DNA of 35,521 nt from an uncultured Oscillibacter sp. GTDB lineage: Bacteria; Bacillota; Clostridia; Oscillospirales; Oscillospiraceae. The stretch lies in NCBI GenBank assembly GCA_900542115.1, contig UQMC01000001.1, positions 1 to 35,521 of the forward strand, read 5' to 3'. Positions 13,275 through 22,139 of the stretch are shown piece by piece. Position numbers and translations under genes: made by a program. The notes below the pieces were generated by a model. The model was not told where the DNA came from. It did no database searches and saw nothing but the letters and a program-made list of their open reading frames with translations. Within the stretch, counting starts at the first letter, position 1, and the number at the start of each line of letters is the position of its first letter.

Positions 13275-14252
13275 TCAGTCCACCAGACCGGCGGTGATGA
13301 TAGCCATGGAGTAGACCTCCTGGGCGTTGCAGCCGCGGGACAGGTCATTGATGGGAGCGTTCAGGCCCTGCAGAATGGGGCCGTAGGCGTCGAAGCTACC
13401 CATGCGCTGGCAGATCTTGTAGCCGATGTTGCCGGCATTGATGTCGGGGAAGATGAAGGTGTTGGCGTGGCCGCCCACAGGGCCGTCGATGTGCTTGGTC
13501 TTGGCCACAACGGGAGACACGGCGGCGTCGAACTGGAACTCACCGTCCACGGGGACGTCGGGCATAGCGGCCTTGGCCTTTTCGCAGGCGTTGCGCATCT
13601 TGTCCACGTCCTCGCCCTTGCCGGAGCCGTGGGTGGAGTAGCTCAGGAAGGCAACCTTGGGGTCAATGCCGAAGACCTTGGCGGTCTTGGCGGTCTCAAC
13701 GGCGATCTCCACCAGCTCATCCTCGTTGGGCTTGATGTTGATGGCGCAGTCGGCCATAGCCAGCACCTCGTTCTCGCCGGTAGCAGAGGGACGGACCATA
13801 ATGAAGCAGGAGGATACGATCTTGTTGCCCGGCTTGGTCTTGATGATCTGCAGAGCGGGACGGACCGTATCGGCGGTGGAGTAGGTAGCGCCGCCCAGCA
13901 GAGCGTCGGCATAGCCCATCTTCACCAGCATGGTGCCGAAGTAGTTGGCCTGAGAGAGCGCCTTGCGGCAGTCCTCCTCGGTCATCTTGCCCTTGCGGAG
14001 CTCTACCATCAGGGCCACCATCTTATCCATGTCGGCAAAGGTGGCGGGGTCGATGATGATGGCGCCGCGAATGTTGAAGCCGGCCTTCTCGGCGGCCGCC
14101 TGAATCTCGGCCTCATTGCCCACCAGAACGGGGGTCAGGAACGTACCGGACAGCAGACGGGCGGAAGCCTCCAGAATGCGGGGATCGGAGCCCTCGGTGA
14201 AGACGATCTTGCGGGGATGCGCCTTCAGCTTGTTGATCAGAAACTCAAACAT
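13275..14252 (-). CDS. pta: Phosphate acetyltransferase
   Basis: 325 residues, the length of the single-domain class I enzyme. It interconverts acetyl-CoA and acetyl phosphate and, with acetate kinase, yields ATP in fermentation. Family stretches seen: FTEGSDPRILEASARL near 18-33, ADALLGGATYSTADTVRPAL near 114-133, SYSTHGSGKGEDV near 204-216 and HANTFIFPDINAGNIGYKI near 263-281. The ATG follows GGAGG. Acetate kinase is not next to it; the neighbouring genes are unrelated. It has its own promoter and terminator. Confidence 0.95.
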   Translation of the reverse strand: MFEFLINKLKAHPRKIVFTEGSDPRILEASARLLSGTFLTPVLVGNEAEIQAAAEKAGFNIRGAIIIDPATFADMDKMVALMVELRKGKMTEEDCRKALSQANYFGTMLVKMGYADALLGGATYSTADTVRPALQIIKTKPGNKIVSSCFIMVRPSATGENEVLAMADCAINIKPNEDELVEIAVETAKTAKVFGIDPKVAFLSYSTHGSGKGEDVDKMRNACEKAKAAMPDVPVDGEFQFDAAVSPVVAKTKHIDGPVGGHANTFIFPDINAGNIGYKICQRMGSFDAYGPILQGLNAPINDLSRGCNAQEVYSMAIITAGLVD

Positions 14253-14305
14253 GATGATTCCTCCAATTTTTAATTCAGGGAATGAATTTTACAATTCCAC
14301 TCTTT

Positions 14306-14333
14306 ATTATACACGGTCCTTGTGTTTGGTCAA
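14306..14333 (-). promoter_or_regulatory. Sigma-A promoter of pta
   Basis: Minus strand: TTGACC (14328-14333), 16-base spacer, TATAAT (14306-14311). It is divergent from the promoter at 14451-14479; nothing else is recognised in the 118 bases between. Confidence 0.75.
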
Positions 14334-14450
14334 TAAAAAATGTGCCAAATTCCGGGGTAATTTTTGCGGAGTTTTGGGGCTTTCCTGTTAAAAATCGACA
14401 CAAAACCACCGTCAGAATCAATAAAAAACCTGCAAAATGGCAGATGTGCC

Positions 14451-14479
14451 TTGACGGATAGGGCGAAAGGCTGTAAAAT
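14451..14479 (+). promoter_or_regulatory. Sigma-A promoter of the M23 peptidase gene
   Basis: TTGACG (14451-14456), 17-base spacer, TAAAAT (14474-14479). The leader is about 50 bases and ends with AGGAG. Confidence 0.7.
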
Positions 14480-14536
14480 AATTCGGTAACAAATTGTAAC
14501 CATTTTGACCTTTTCAGCTTTTTATATAGGAGAACT

Positions 14537-16252
14537 ATGAATCACGATAGCGATAAAACCTACAAGCTGCCGGACTGGCCCGAGGAAACGGAAAAGCCGG
14601 CGGAGACGCCCCGGCCCCGCCGCCGCAAGCGCCATGTGCCGGAGGAGCCTTCGGACTTCTGGGGCAAGCTCCGCTTCCGCACCGGGAAAAAGCTCCGCTG
14701 GTTCGGCCGCCGCAGCCGCCGCGTCATCCGGGAGGCCAAGGCGCAGCGTTTTCCGGAATCCAACCGTCCGCCGCTGCAATTTCTGCTGATGCTGTGGGGC
14801 CTGCTGCCCTCCGCAGCCAGTGGCCTTGCGGAAAAGATTCGGGGCCGCCGCAAGGAAAAGCTTCGCCGTTCCGGCAGGCTGGCGGCTTGGATCGAGTCCC
14901 GCTTTGACGATAAGAAGAAGCGGCAGCACTCTCTGATTTTTCTGGGCGGAAGCTGCGTATTGGCGGGCATCATTCTGTTTTTCTCGTTTTTCACCATTGG
15001 CACAACAGTGACCTATGATGGAACAGTACTGGGGGCGGTGGCGTCCAAAAAGGAGGCGGAGAGCGCCCGGAAGGATCTGGAGGCCATCACCGCGCAGACG
15101 CTGGGCAAGACCTATGCCATTGATGCTTCTCTGCTGCAATACGATTCCGGCTGGATGCTCCGGCAGGACCTGGAGGATAAGGAGACCTACGAAACGGAGC
15201 TGTCCGATTGCATCGGCCTTGTGACAAAGGCGTACTGCCTCTATGTCAACGGGGACCGCATCGGCACCACGCCCTATGAGGGGGCGCTGGACGAGCTGCT
15301 GGTGCAGCTTCAGAAGGCGGCCTCGGATGAGGACACCATCTCCTGCAAATTCGCGGAGGATGTGGATATCCGGGAGGAATACGTCCCCACCAGCGAGGTC
15401 ATGAATCTGGGTTATATCGCGGAGCTGCTTTACAGCACCAAGACCGCCGAGGTCACCTACGAGGTGAAAAAGGGCGACACATGGTCCCAGATCGCCGCCC
15501 GGAACGATATGACCTCCGGCGAGCTGCTGGCGCTGAACCCCGGCTACAACATCAACAAGCTGCAGATCGGCGAGGTGCTGACGCTGTCCGCCTCTGTCCC
15601 CTACCTGACGATGACAGTGGAAAAGCAGGAGCGGTATCTGGAGGATGTCTCCTACGATATTGAGTATACCGACAGCGCCAATCTCTATCAGGGCGATTAT
15701 AAGGTCACCTCTAAGGGTGAATACGGCAAGGCGGACGTCATGGCCAAGGCCACGTATGTCAACGGCGAGGAGACGGAGCGCACCATCCTTTCCTCTGTAA
15801 CGCTGAAGGAGCCGGTGACGGAGTATCGCCTCCGGGGCACGAAGGCCCGGCCCACATGGCTCCCCACCGGTAGCTTCCGCTGGCCCACCAGCGGCCGCAT
15901 CACCTCGTATTTCGGCGGGCGAAAATCCCCCGGCGGTATCGGCTCCACCAACCATAAGGGCATTGACATCGCTGTCCCCAGAGGGACGCCCATCTATGCC
16001 GCCGATGGCGGCACCGTGACCTACGCCGGCTGGATGAGCGGCTACGGGTATCTTGTGGAGATCAACCACGGCAACGGCTACGTCACCCGGTACGGCCACA
16101 ATTCCAGCCTGACCGTCAGCGTGGGACAGCACGTTTATAAGGGCCAGCAGGTAGCCCGGGCCGGCTCTACCGGCAACTCTACCGGCAACCACTGCCATTT
16201 TGAGGTACGCTATAACGGCGTGGCGAAAAACCCGCTGAACTACCTTTCGTAA
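14537..16252 (+). CDS. Membrane-anchored LysM-G5-M23 peptidoglycan hydrolase
   Basis: 571 residues. A highly basic cytoplasmic N-terminus (1-130, Arg/Lys-rich) precedes one transmembrane helix (about 132-153). Outside the membrane are a spacer domain, LysM (about 306-351, VKKGDTWSQIAARNDM), G5 (about 352-434) and a C-terminal M23 domain. The zinc ligands are visible: H473 and D477 in NHKGID and H554 in HCHFE, with catalytic H521 in RYGH, so it should be active. M23 enzymes cut peptide cross-links in peptidoglycan, here for wall growth, separation or sporulation. The long basic cytoplasmic tail is unusual and could bind nucleic acid, membrane or a partner. Confidence 0.92.
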   Translation: MNHDSDKTYKLPDWPEETEKPAETPRPRRRKRHVPEEPSDFWGKLRFRTGKKLRWFGRRSRRVIREAKAQRFPESNRPPLQFLLMLWGLLPSAASGLAEKIRGRRKEKLRRSGRLAAWIESRFDDKKKRQHSLIFLGGSCVLAGIILFFSFFTIGTTVTYDGTVLGAVASKKEAESARKDLEAITAQTLGKTYAIDASLLQYDSGWMLRQDLEDKETYETELSDCIGLVTKAYCLYVNGDRIGTTPYEGALDELLVQLQKAASDEDTISCKFAEDVDIREEYVPTSEVMNLGYIAELLYSTKTAEVTYEVKKGDTWSQIAARNDMTSGELLALNPGYNINKLQIGEVLTLSASVPYLTMTVEKQERYLEDVSYDIEYTDSANLYQGDYKVTSKGEYGKADVMAKATYVNGEETERTILSSVTLKEPVTEYRLRGTKARPTWLPTGSFRWPTSGRITSYFGGRKSPGGIGSTNHKGIDIAVPRGTPIYAADGGTVTYAGWMSGYGYLVEINHGNGYVTRYGHNSSLTVSVGQHVYKGQQVARAGSTGNSTGNHCHFEVRYNGVAKNPLNYLS

Positions 16253-16259
16253 TATTCGG

Positions 16260-16290
16260 AAAAAGGAGGACGTCTGTCCTCCTTTTTCTT
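16260..16290 (+). terminator. Intrinsic terminator after the M23 gene
   Basis: GGAGGAC (16265-16271) and GTCCTCC (16276-16282), extended by flanking A and T runs, form a stem ending in TTTTTCTT. It directly abuts the next promoter. Confidence 0.85.
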
Positions 16291-16317
16291 GTATCCGCCG
16301 GGGCTTTGTGCTATAAT
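16289..16317 (+). promoter_or_regulatory. Sigma-A promoter of the flavoprotein-miaB operon
   Basis: TTGTAT (16289-16294), 17-base spacer, TATAAT (16312-16317). The -35 box is formed by the last bases of the preceding terminator. Confidence 0.7.
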
Positions 16318-16392
16318 TATTTTGTGAGAATATCGAAATTTCTCCGCGTGTCCCCCAACGCGCGGAGAGCTGAAAGGAAATAGAAACGCGAA

Positions 16393-17019
16393 ATGGAGAC
16401 TTTGAAGGTACTGATGCTCAACGGCAGTCCCCGCCCCAACGGCAATACTGCCGTGGCGCTGCGGGAAATAGAAACAGTTTTCCGGGAAAACGGCGTGGAA
16501 GTAGAAACGGTCATTATCGGGAACCGGGCGATTCGGGGCTGTGTGGCCTGCGGCGGCTGCGCCAAGACCGGAAAGTGCGTATTTGACGATGCTGTCAATG
16601 AGCTGGCCCCGAAATTTGAGGCGGCGGACGGTCTGGTGGTCGCGAGTCCGGTATATTACGCCTCGGCCAACGCGACGCTTATCGCGTGCCTTGACCGGCT
16701 GTTTTACAGCACGCCCTTTGATAAGACCATGAAGGTAGGGGCCAGCGTAGTGTGCGCCCGCCGGGGCGGCTGCTCTGCCACCTTTGATGAGCTGAACAAA
16801 TACTTCACCATTTCCGGGATGCCGGTGGCCTCCAGTCAGTATTGGAACAGTATCCACGGCCGTACCCCCGGTGAGGCGGAGGCCGACGGGGAGGGCCGCC
16901 AGACCATGCGGACGCTGGCAAGGAACATGACGTTCCTGATGCGGAGCATCGCCTTGGGGAAGGAGCGCTTTGGCCTGCCGGAGCAGGAGGCGAGAATCGC
17001 CACGCATTTTATCAGATAA
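16393..17019 (+). CDS. Iron-sulfur flavoprotein / NADPH-dependent FMN reductase family
   Basis: 208 residues of flavodoxin-like fold. The FMN phosphate loop is LNGSPRPNGNT (9-19). A compact cluster C50-x2-C53-x2-C56-x5-C62 (RGCVACGGCAKTGKC) matches the [4Fe-4S] motif of iron-sulfur flavoproteins. SPVYYASANATLIACLDRLF near 85-104 is typical of the family. It probably moves electrons in redox or oxygen-stress metabolism; the partner is not evident. miaB starts 16 bases downstream, so the two are likely co-transcribed. Confidence 0.88.
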   Translation: METLKVLMLNGSPRPNGNTAVALREIETVFRENGVEVETVIIGNRAIRGCVACGGCAKTGKCVFDDAVNELAPKFEAADGLVVASPVYYASANATLIACLDRLFYSTPFDKTMKVGASVVCARRGGCSATFDELNKYFTISGMPVASSQYWNSIHGRTPGEAEADGEGRQTMRTLARNMTFLMRSIALGKERFGLPEQEARIATHFIR

Positions 17020-17035
17020 TTGGAGGAAGAACCAC

Positions 17036-18448
17036 TTGAAGCGAGAAAATGTACTGGTATCCGAGGACGCACTGGCGCGTCAGCGGGACTTTGAGGCAAA
17101 AATCAAGGCGATGTTCGCGGCGCGGGAGGCCCATCCCGTTGCCTGTGTGGACACCTTCGGCTGTCAGCAGAATGTGGCGGACGGTCAGATGCTTATGGGA
17201 ATGCTGGCGGACTGCGGCTTTACGTTCACGGAGGACGCCAAGGAAGCAGACCTTGTGATTTTGAATACCTGCGCTGTCCGGGAGCACGCGGAGCAGCGGG
17301 TGTTCGGCAATTTGGGCATTCTGACCCATACAAAAAAGGAGAACCCGGAGCAGGTCATCTGCCTGTGCGGCTGCATGGCCCAGGAGGAGCGGGTGGCAAA
17401 TCGGGTGAAGGCATCCTACCGCCATGTGGACCTTGTGTTCGGCCCACACGCCCTGTGGAAATTCCCGGAGCTTTTGTGGCAGGTGTATGAGACCCGGAAG
17501 CGGGTCTTTGCCACGGACGATGAGGACGGTACCATTGCCGAGGGCATTCCCGTGGTGCGGGAAAAGGGCGTCAAGGCATGGGTCAGCATCATGTACGGCT
17601 GCAACAATTTCTGCTCCTACTGCATCGTACCCTATGTCCGGGGCCGGGAACGCAGCCGGGACCCACAGTATGTGCTGCGGGAGGTGCGGGAGCTGGTAGA
17701 GGCCGGGTATAAGGACATCACCCTGCTGGGCCAGAACGTCAACTCCTACGGCAACGATCTGGAGGGGGACTATCGCTTCCCGGATCTGCTGGAGGACATT
17801 GATAAAATTCCCGGCGAGTATCTCATCCGCTTCATGTCCAGCCATCCCAAGGACGCTACGAACCGCCTGTTCGACGTCATGGCGAAATGCAGCCATGTCG
17901 CAAAGCAGCTCCATCTGCCGGTGCAGTCCGGCAATGACCGGGTGCTCAAGGAAATGAACCGCCGCTATACCCGGGAAAAGTATCTGGAGGAGGTCCGCTA
18001 CGCCAGAAGCGTGATGCCGGGACTGGTAATTACCAGCGACATCATCATCGGTTTCCCCGGCGAAACGGAGGCGGAGGCCATGGACACCGTTTCCCTTGTG
18101 GAAGAGGTGGGCTACGATGCGCTGTTTACGTTTATCTACTCCCCCCGTCCCGGCACAAGGGCGGCGGAAATGCCCGACCCCGCCACCCGGGCCGAAAAGC
18201 AGAAGTGGTTCGATAAGCTGCTGGAGGTGCAGAACGCTCATTCCGCAAAAGTCCATGCCGGCTATGTCGGCAAAACGCTGCGGGTGCTGGTGGACGGTGA
18301 GAGCGATGACGAGCGCTTCCCTCTCACGGCCCGCACCGAGGGCAACCGGCTGGTGCGCCTGAAGGGCGACAAGGACCTCATCGGGCAGTTCATAAATGTA
18401 AAAATCACCGACAGCAATACGTGGGCGCTCTACGGAGAGGCGGTATAA
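17036..18448 (+). CDS. miaB: tRNA-2-methylthio-N6-dimethylallyladenosine synthase
   Basis: 470 residues. MiaB adds the methylthio group to isopentenyl-A37 of tRNAs. The N-terminal methylthiotransferase domain has its three cluster cysteines: C43 (DTFGCQQN), C79 (NTCAVRE) and C113 (CGCMAQ). The radical-SAM cluster is C189-x3-C193-x2-C196, and a TRAM domain ends the protein. TFGCQQN deviates from the more common TYGCQMN. The start is a TTG at 17036, chosen because GGAGG lies 9 bases upstream and it leaves a 16-base gap after the previous stop; the next ATG would cut off conserved sequence. MiaA, which makes the substrate, is encoded at 24769. Confidence 0.95.
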   Translation: MKRENVLVSEDALARQRDFEAKIKAMFAAREAHPVACVDTFGCQQNVADGQMLMGMLADCGFTFTEDAKEADLVILNTCAVREHAEQRVFGNLGILTHTKKENPEQVICLCGCMAQEERVANRVKASYRHVDLVFGPHALWKFPELLWQVYETRKRVFATDDEDGTIAEGIPVVREKGVKAWVSIMYGCNNFCSYCIVPYVRGRERSRDPQYVLREVRELVEAGYKDITLLGQNVNSYGNDLEGDYRFPDLLEDIDKIPGEYLIRFMSSHPKDATNRLFDVMAKCSHVAKQLHLPVQSGNDRVLKEMNRRYTREKYLEEVRYARSVMPGLVITSDIIIGFPGETEAEAMDTVSLVEEVGYDALFTFIYSPRPGTRAAEMPDPATRAEKQKWFDKLLEVQNAHSAKVHAGYVGKTLRVLVDGESDDERFPLTARTEGNRLVRLKGDKDLIGQFINVKITDSNTWALYGEAV

Positions 18449-18737
18449 AGCGGACTTTGCCTGCCGGACGCACCGCATAACGCCCCCACCCTGCGGCTGA
18501 AAGCCGTATTTCCCTGCCGCCGCGGTGCGGCAAAACATTAAACCAACGAGATAGAAAGAGACTGTCGATAAAGCAGTATATTCTCCATGACGGTAAGGAA
18601 GGGTGTGCGCGGGAAACCCAAGAAGGGTGTCCTGCGCCATTGAAATCCTTAGTTTTCAGAACTTTTATAGAGTTCTGAAAACTGGCTCAGCGGGGAGAAA
18701 AGACTTTTTCGACACGCTGATAGAAAGAGGTATTTTT
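18449..18737 (+). other. Gene-free mutS leader with hairpin, repeats and a short basic frame
   Basis: 289 bases. A perfect 13-bp hairpin, AGTTTTCAGAACT with AGTTCTGAAAACT (18651-18683), has a 7-base loop and no T tract. GATAGAAAGAG occurs at 18550-18560 and again at 18719-18729, where it supplies the mutS ribosome-binding site. GAAGGGTGT also occurs twice (near 18599 and 18622). A short frame at 18587-18643 encodes 18 residues, MTVRKGVRGKPKKGVLRH, without a well-placed ribosome-binding site. No convincing promoter or known riboswitch was recognised. It may be an interspersed repeat or a regulatory leader. Confidence 0.4.
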
Positions 18738-21347
18738 ATGGCGGAGCTTACCCCCATGATGAAGCAATATCTGGAAATCAAGAAGGACAACCCGGATTCC
18801 ATTTTGTTTTTCCGTCTGGGGGACTTCTATGAGATGTTCGCCGACGATGCCAAGCTGGCCTCTAAGGAGCTGGATCTGACCCTGACCTCCCGGGACCACG
18901 GCAAAAATGCCAAGCCTGCCGAGGAGCGGGTTCCAATGTGCGGCATCCCCTATCACGCCAGCGAGTCCTATATTGCCCGGCTCATCGCCAAGGGCTACAA
19001 GGTGGCCATCTGCGAACAGATGGAGGACCCCGCCACCGCCAAGGGGCTGGTGAAGCGGGATATTATCCGGGTGGTGACCCCCGGCACCGTCATTGACGCC
19101 GCATGTCTGGATGACAAGTCCGGCAACTACCTCTGCGGTATTTATCTGGACAGTCAGGGGGGCGGCATAGCATTCTGCGACCTGTCCACCGGTGAAACGC
19201 ACCTCACCGCCTTTTCCGGCCGGGACGCTGTGACCCACATCATCAATGAGCTGGGCCGGTTCAGCCCCGCCGAGGCCATTCTCAGCGACGGGGCTTTCAG
19301 TGAGAAGGCGCTGACAGACGTCCTCACTGACAAATTCCACTGCCGCTTTGAAAACGGCGGCGAACGCCGGTTCCGGCTGGCGGAGGCGGAGAAAAACATC
19401 CGTACTCAATTTGGCGAGGAAGCCCTTTCCAAGCTGCCTGCCGGAGAGCCTGCCGCCGCCATGGCGCTGGGCGGACTTTTGAGCTATCTCTACGAAACGC
19501 AGAAAACGGACCTGTCCCATATCCGGGAGCTGGACTATTACCGGCAGGGACGGTTTATGGAGCTGGATCTGGCGTCCCGGCGCAATTTGGAGCTGACGGA
19601 GACCCTACGGGGCAAGGAGAAAAAGGGCAGCCTTCTCTGGGTGCTGGACAAGACGAAAACGCCCATGGGCGCCCGAATGCTGCGGGGCTGGCTGGAGCGG
19701 CCCCTCCTGTCCGTGACGGATATTGACCGCCGCAGCGGCGCCGTGGCGGCGCTGGTAAACGATACCATCCGCCGGGAGGAACTCATCGCCGGAATGACCG
19801 GCCTTGGAGACATGGAGCGGCTTATCGGCCGCATTGTCTACGGCACCGCCGGCGGGCGGGACATGGTATCCCTCCGGGCTGCTATTGAAAAGCTGCCGAA
19901 TTTGAAGGAGCAGCTTTCTGCCTTTTCCGACCGCCGCCTGACCGAGCTGACGGAGGCCATGGACACGCTGGATGACATCGGCGGCGACATCGCCGCCACG
20001 GTCTGCGACGAGCCGCCGTTTTCCGTCCGGGAGGGCGGCATTATCCGGGACGGCTGCAATGAGGAGGTAGACCGCCTGCGGCATATCCTGAAAAGCGGCA
20101 AGGGTGTCATCGCTGAGATGGAGGCCAAGGAAAAGGAGAAAACCGGCATCCGCACGCTGAAGATCGGCTACAACAAGGTGTTCGGCTATTATATCGAGGT
20201 CTCCAACGCTTTTAAGGAGCTGGTGCCGGAGACCTATATCCGCAAGCAGACCCTGGTGAACGGCGAGCGGTTCATCACCCAGGAGCTAAAGGATCTGGAA
20301 CATGAGATCCTGACGGCCTCCGAGCGGGTGGTGGCGCTGGAATATGAGCTGTTCTCCGCCCTGCGCCAGCGCATTGCCGACAGCGCCGCCCGTATCCAGA
20401 AAACGGCGGTGGCAGTGGCGGAGTGCGACGCGCTGTGCTCCTTTGCCGCCGTGGCAGTCCACAACAATTTCTGCCGTCCGGAGGTGGACGAGTCCGGGGT
20501 CATTGAGATTCGCGAGGGCCGCCATCCGGTGGTGGAAAAGGTTTTAAAGGACAGCCTGTTTGTTCCCAACGATACGTTTATGGGCGAAAAGGAGGAGCGG
20601 GTGGCTATCATCACCGGTCCCAACATGGCCGGTAAATCCACGTATATGAGGCAGGTGGCCCTCATTGTGCTCATGGCCCAGATGGGGAGCTTTGTTCCCG
20701 CCAAGTACGCCCACATCGGCGTGGTGGACCGCATTTTCACCCGTATCGGCGCCAGCGATGATCTGTCCGCGGGACAGTCTACCTTCATGGTGGAGATGAC
20801 GGAGGTTTCCGATATTCTCCATCAGGCCACGAAAAATTCCCTGTTGATTCTGGACGAGATCGGCCGGGGCACCTCTACGTTTGACGGTATGGCCATCGCC
20901 CGGGCGGTATTGGAATACTGCGCCGACAAAAAGACGCTGGGAGCAAAGACACTGTTTGCCACCCATTATCATGAGCTGACGGAAATGGAAAATACCCTCC
21001 CCGGTACGGTGAACTACAACATCGCGGTGAAGCGCCGGGGCGAGGACATCATTTTCCTGCGGAAGATCGTCCCCGGCGGCGCCGACCGCAGCTACGGCAT
21101 CGAGGTGGCCAAGCTGGCGGGTCTGCCGGAGAAGGTGGTCCAGCGGGCCAAGGTCATTCTGAAGGAGCTGGAGGATGAAAACGGCGTACAGTACGTGGCC
21201 GCCCGAAAGGAAACCGATCAGGTCTCGCTGGATGCTATCGGCGAGGGTGAGGTGCTGGACGCCATCCGCCGCTGCCAGCCGGATACGCTGACGCCCATCG
21301 AGGCCATGGGGCTTTTGTATGAGCTGAAGCAAAAGCTAAGCAAGTAA
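18738..21347 (+). CDS. mutS: DNA mismatch repair protein MutS
   Basis: 869 residues, normal MutS1 length. The mismatch-reading Phe-x-Glu is F30-Y31-E32 in LGDFYEMF. The ATPase has Walker A GPNMAGKST (from 627), Walker B LLILDEIGRGTS and the ATHYHELTEME segment. A connector, lever and clamp lie between. The C-terminus has the short KLSK tail. It recognises mismatches and recruits MutL. The start at 18738 follows AAAGAGG by 7 bases; an in-frame upstream extension from 18603 lies in the leader and is not MutS-like. Confidence 0.96.
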   Translation: MAELTPMMKQYLEIKKDNPDSILFFRLGDFYEMFADDAKLASKELDLTLTSRDHGKNAKPAEERVPMCGIPYHASESYIARLIAKGYKVAICEQMEDPATAKGLVKRDIIRVVTPGTVIDAACLDDKSGNYLCGIYLDSQGGGIAFCDLSTGETHLTAFSGRDAVTHIINELGRFSPAEAILSDGAFSEKALTDVLTDKFHCRFENGGERRFRLAEAEKNIRTQFGEEALSKLPAGEPAAAMALGGLLSYLYETQKTDLSHIRELDYYRQGRFMELDLASRRNLELTETLRGKEKKGSLLWVLDKTKTPMGARMLRGWLERPLLSVTDIDRRSGAVAALVNDTIRREELIAGMTGLGDMERLIGRIVYGTAGGRDMVSLRAAIEKLPNLKEQLSAFSDRRLTELTEAMDTLDDIGGDIAATVCDEPPFSVREGGIIRDGCNEEVDRLRHILKSGKGVIAEMEAKEKEKTGIRTLKIGYNKVFGYYIEVSNAFKELVPETYIRKQTLVNGERFITQELKDLEHEILTASERVVALEYELFSALRQRIADSAARIQKTAVAVAECDALCSFAAVAVHNNFCRPEVDESGVIEIREGRHPVVEKVLKDSLFVPNDTFMGEKEERVAIITGPNMAGKSTYMRQVALIVLMAQMGSFVPAKYAHIGVVDRIFTRIGASDDLSAGQSTFMVEMTEVSDILHQATKNSLLILDEIGRGTSTFDGMAIARAVLEYCADKKTLGAKTLFATHYHELTEMENTLPGTVNYNIAVKRRGEDIIFLRKIVPGGADRSYGIEVAKLAGLPEKVVQRAKVILKELEDENGVQYVAARKETDQVSLDAIGEGEVLDAIRRCQPDTLTPIEAMGLLYELKQKLSK

Positions 21348-21421
21348 CAGCCGCTTTCACGCCGTATGGCGGGATATCGTCCCGCCCCCTTGAAAGGGAA
21401 AATCAAAAAAGGAGCCCTGCA

Positions 21422-22129
21422 ATGGCAAAGCGAAAATCCTCTCCCTATATGTCCCCCGGCGAGCAGATCGCCGGTACGGTGTTTTTTGTAATCTATCTGG
21501 TGGTGCTCCCCTTTGCCACGGCATCGCTGTTCCGCTTGGCGGAGCGGCTGCTGGCGGTGAGCATCTCCCCTTCCCTGCAAAACGCCATTTATTACTATAC
21601 GCTTTTCGCCGTGACGATTTTGATCTTCCACGGCTTTATCGGCCGCACCACCCGGAATTTTGCCGATAATCTGGGAAACGCCTGCAAGGCCGTTGTGGTG
21701 GGTCTGATCGCCCTGTACGGCCTCAATGAGCTGGTGTACCGCCTGACGCGGCTGCTGGTGAACAACCATACCAATCTCAATGACTCCACCATTTCCGCAC
21801 AGATTCACGATGCGCCCCGGGTCACGCTGCTGATCGTGATTTTTCTGGCGCCCTTTGTGGAGGAGGTGCTGTTCCGGGGGCTGGTATTCGGAAATCTGAA
21901 GCACAAGAGCCGCGCTGTCGCCTATGCCGTAAGCTGTCTGCTGTTCGCCCTGCTCCATGTCTGGCAGTTTGCCGTGAAGCGGCAGGACATTACGTATTTT
22001 CTGCTGATGGTACAATATCTGGTTCCGGGACTGGTGCTGGCGTGGGCCTATGACCATACCGGAACGCTGTGGAGCTCCGTTTTGCTCCACGCAGCAGCCA
22101 ACGCCCTGAGTGTCTGGGCGTCCATGTAA
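21422..22129 (+). CDS. CPBP-family intramembrane glutamic protease
   Basis: 235 residues with several membrane segments. Family motifs: E147-E148-x3-R152 in FVEEVLFRG, His179 in FALLH, and H223 and N227 in LLHAAANAL. The family includes Rce1-like CAAX proteases and bacteriocin self-immunity proteins; the substrate here is unknown. It sits between mutS and mutL, 74 bases after one and 10 before the other, so it is co-transcribed with repair genes it has no obvious link to. The gap after mutS holds a GGCGGGA/TCCCGCC hairpin (21368-21386) without a T run. Confidence 0.88.
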   Translation: MAKRKSSPYMSPGEQIAGTVFFVIYLVVLPFATASLFRLAERLLAVSISPSLQNAIYYYTLFAVTILIFHGFIGRTTRNFADNLGNACKAVVVGLIALYGLNELVYRLTRLLVNNHTNLNDSTISAQIHDAPRVTLLIVIFLAPFVEEVLFRGLVFGNLKHKSRAVAYAVSCLLFALLHVWQFAVKRQDITYFLLMVQYLVPGLVLAWAYDHTGTLWSSVLLHAAANALSVWASM

Positions 22130-22139
22130 GGAGAACACT

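Noticed and set aside
14522..16198. A 558-codon open frame antisense to the M23 peptidase
   Set aside because: The sense frame shows clear LysM, G5 and M23 motifs; the antisense product has none.
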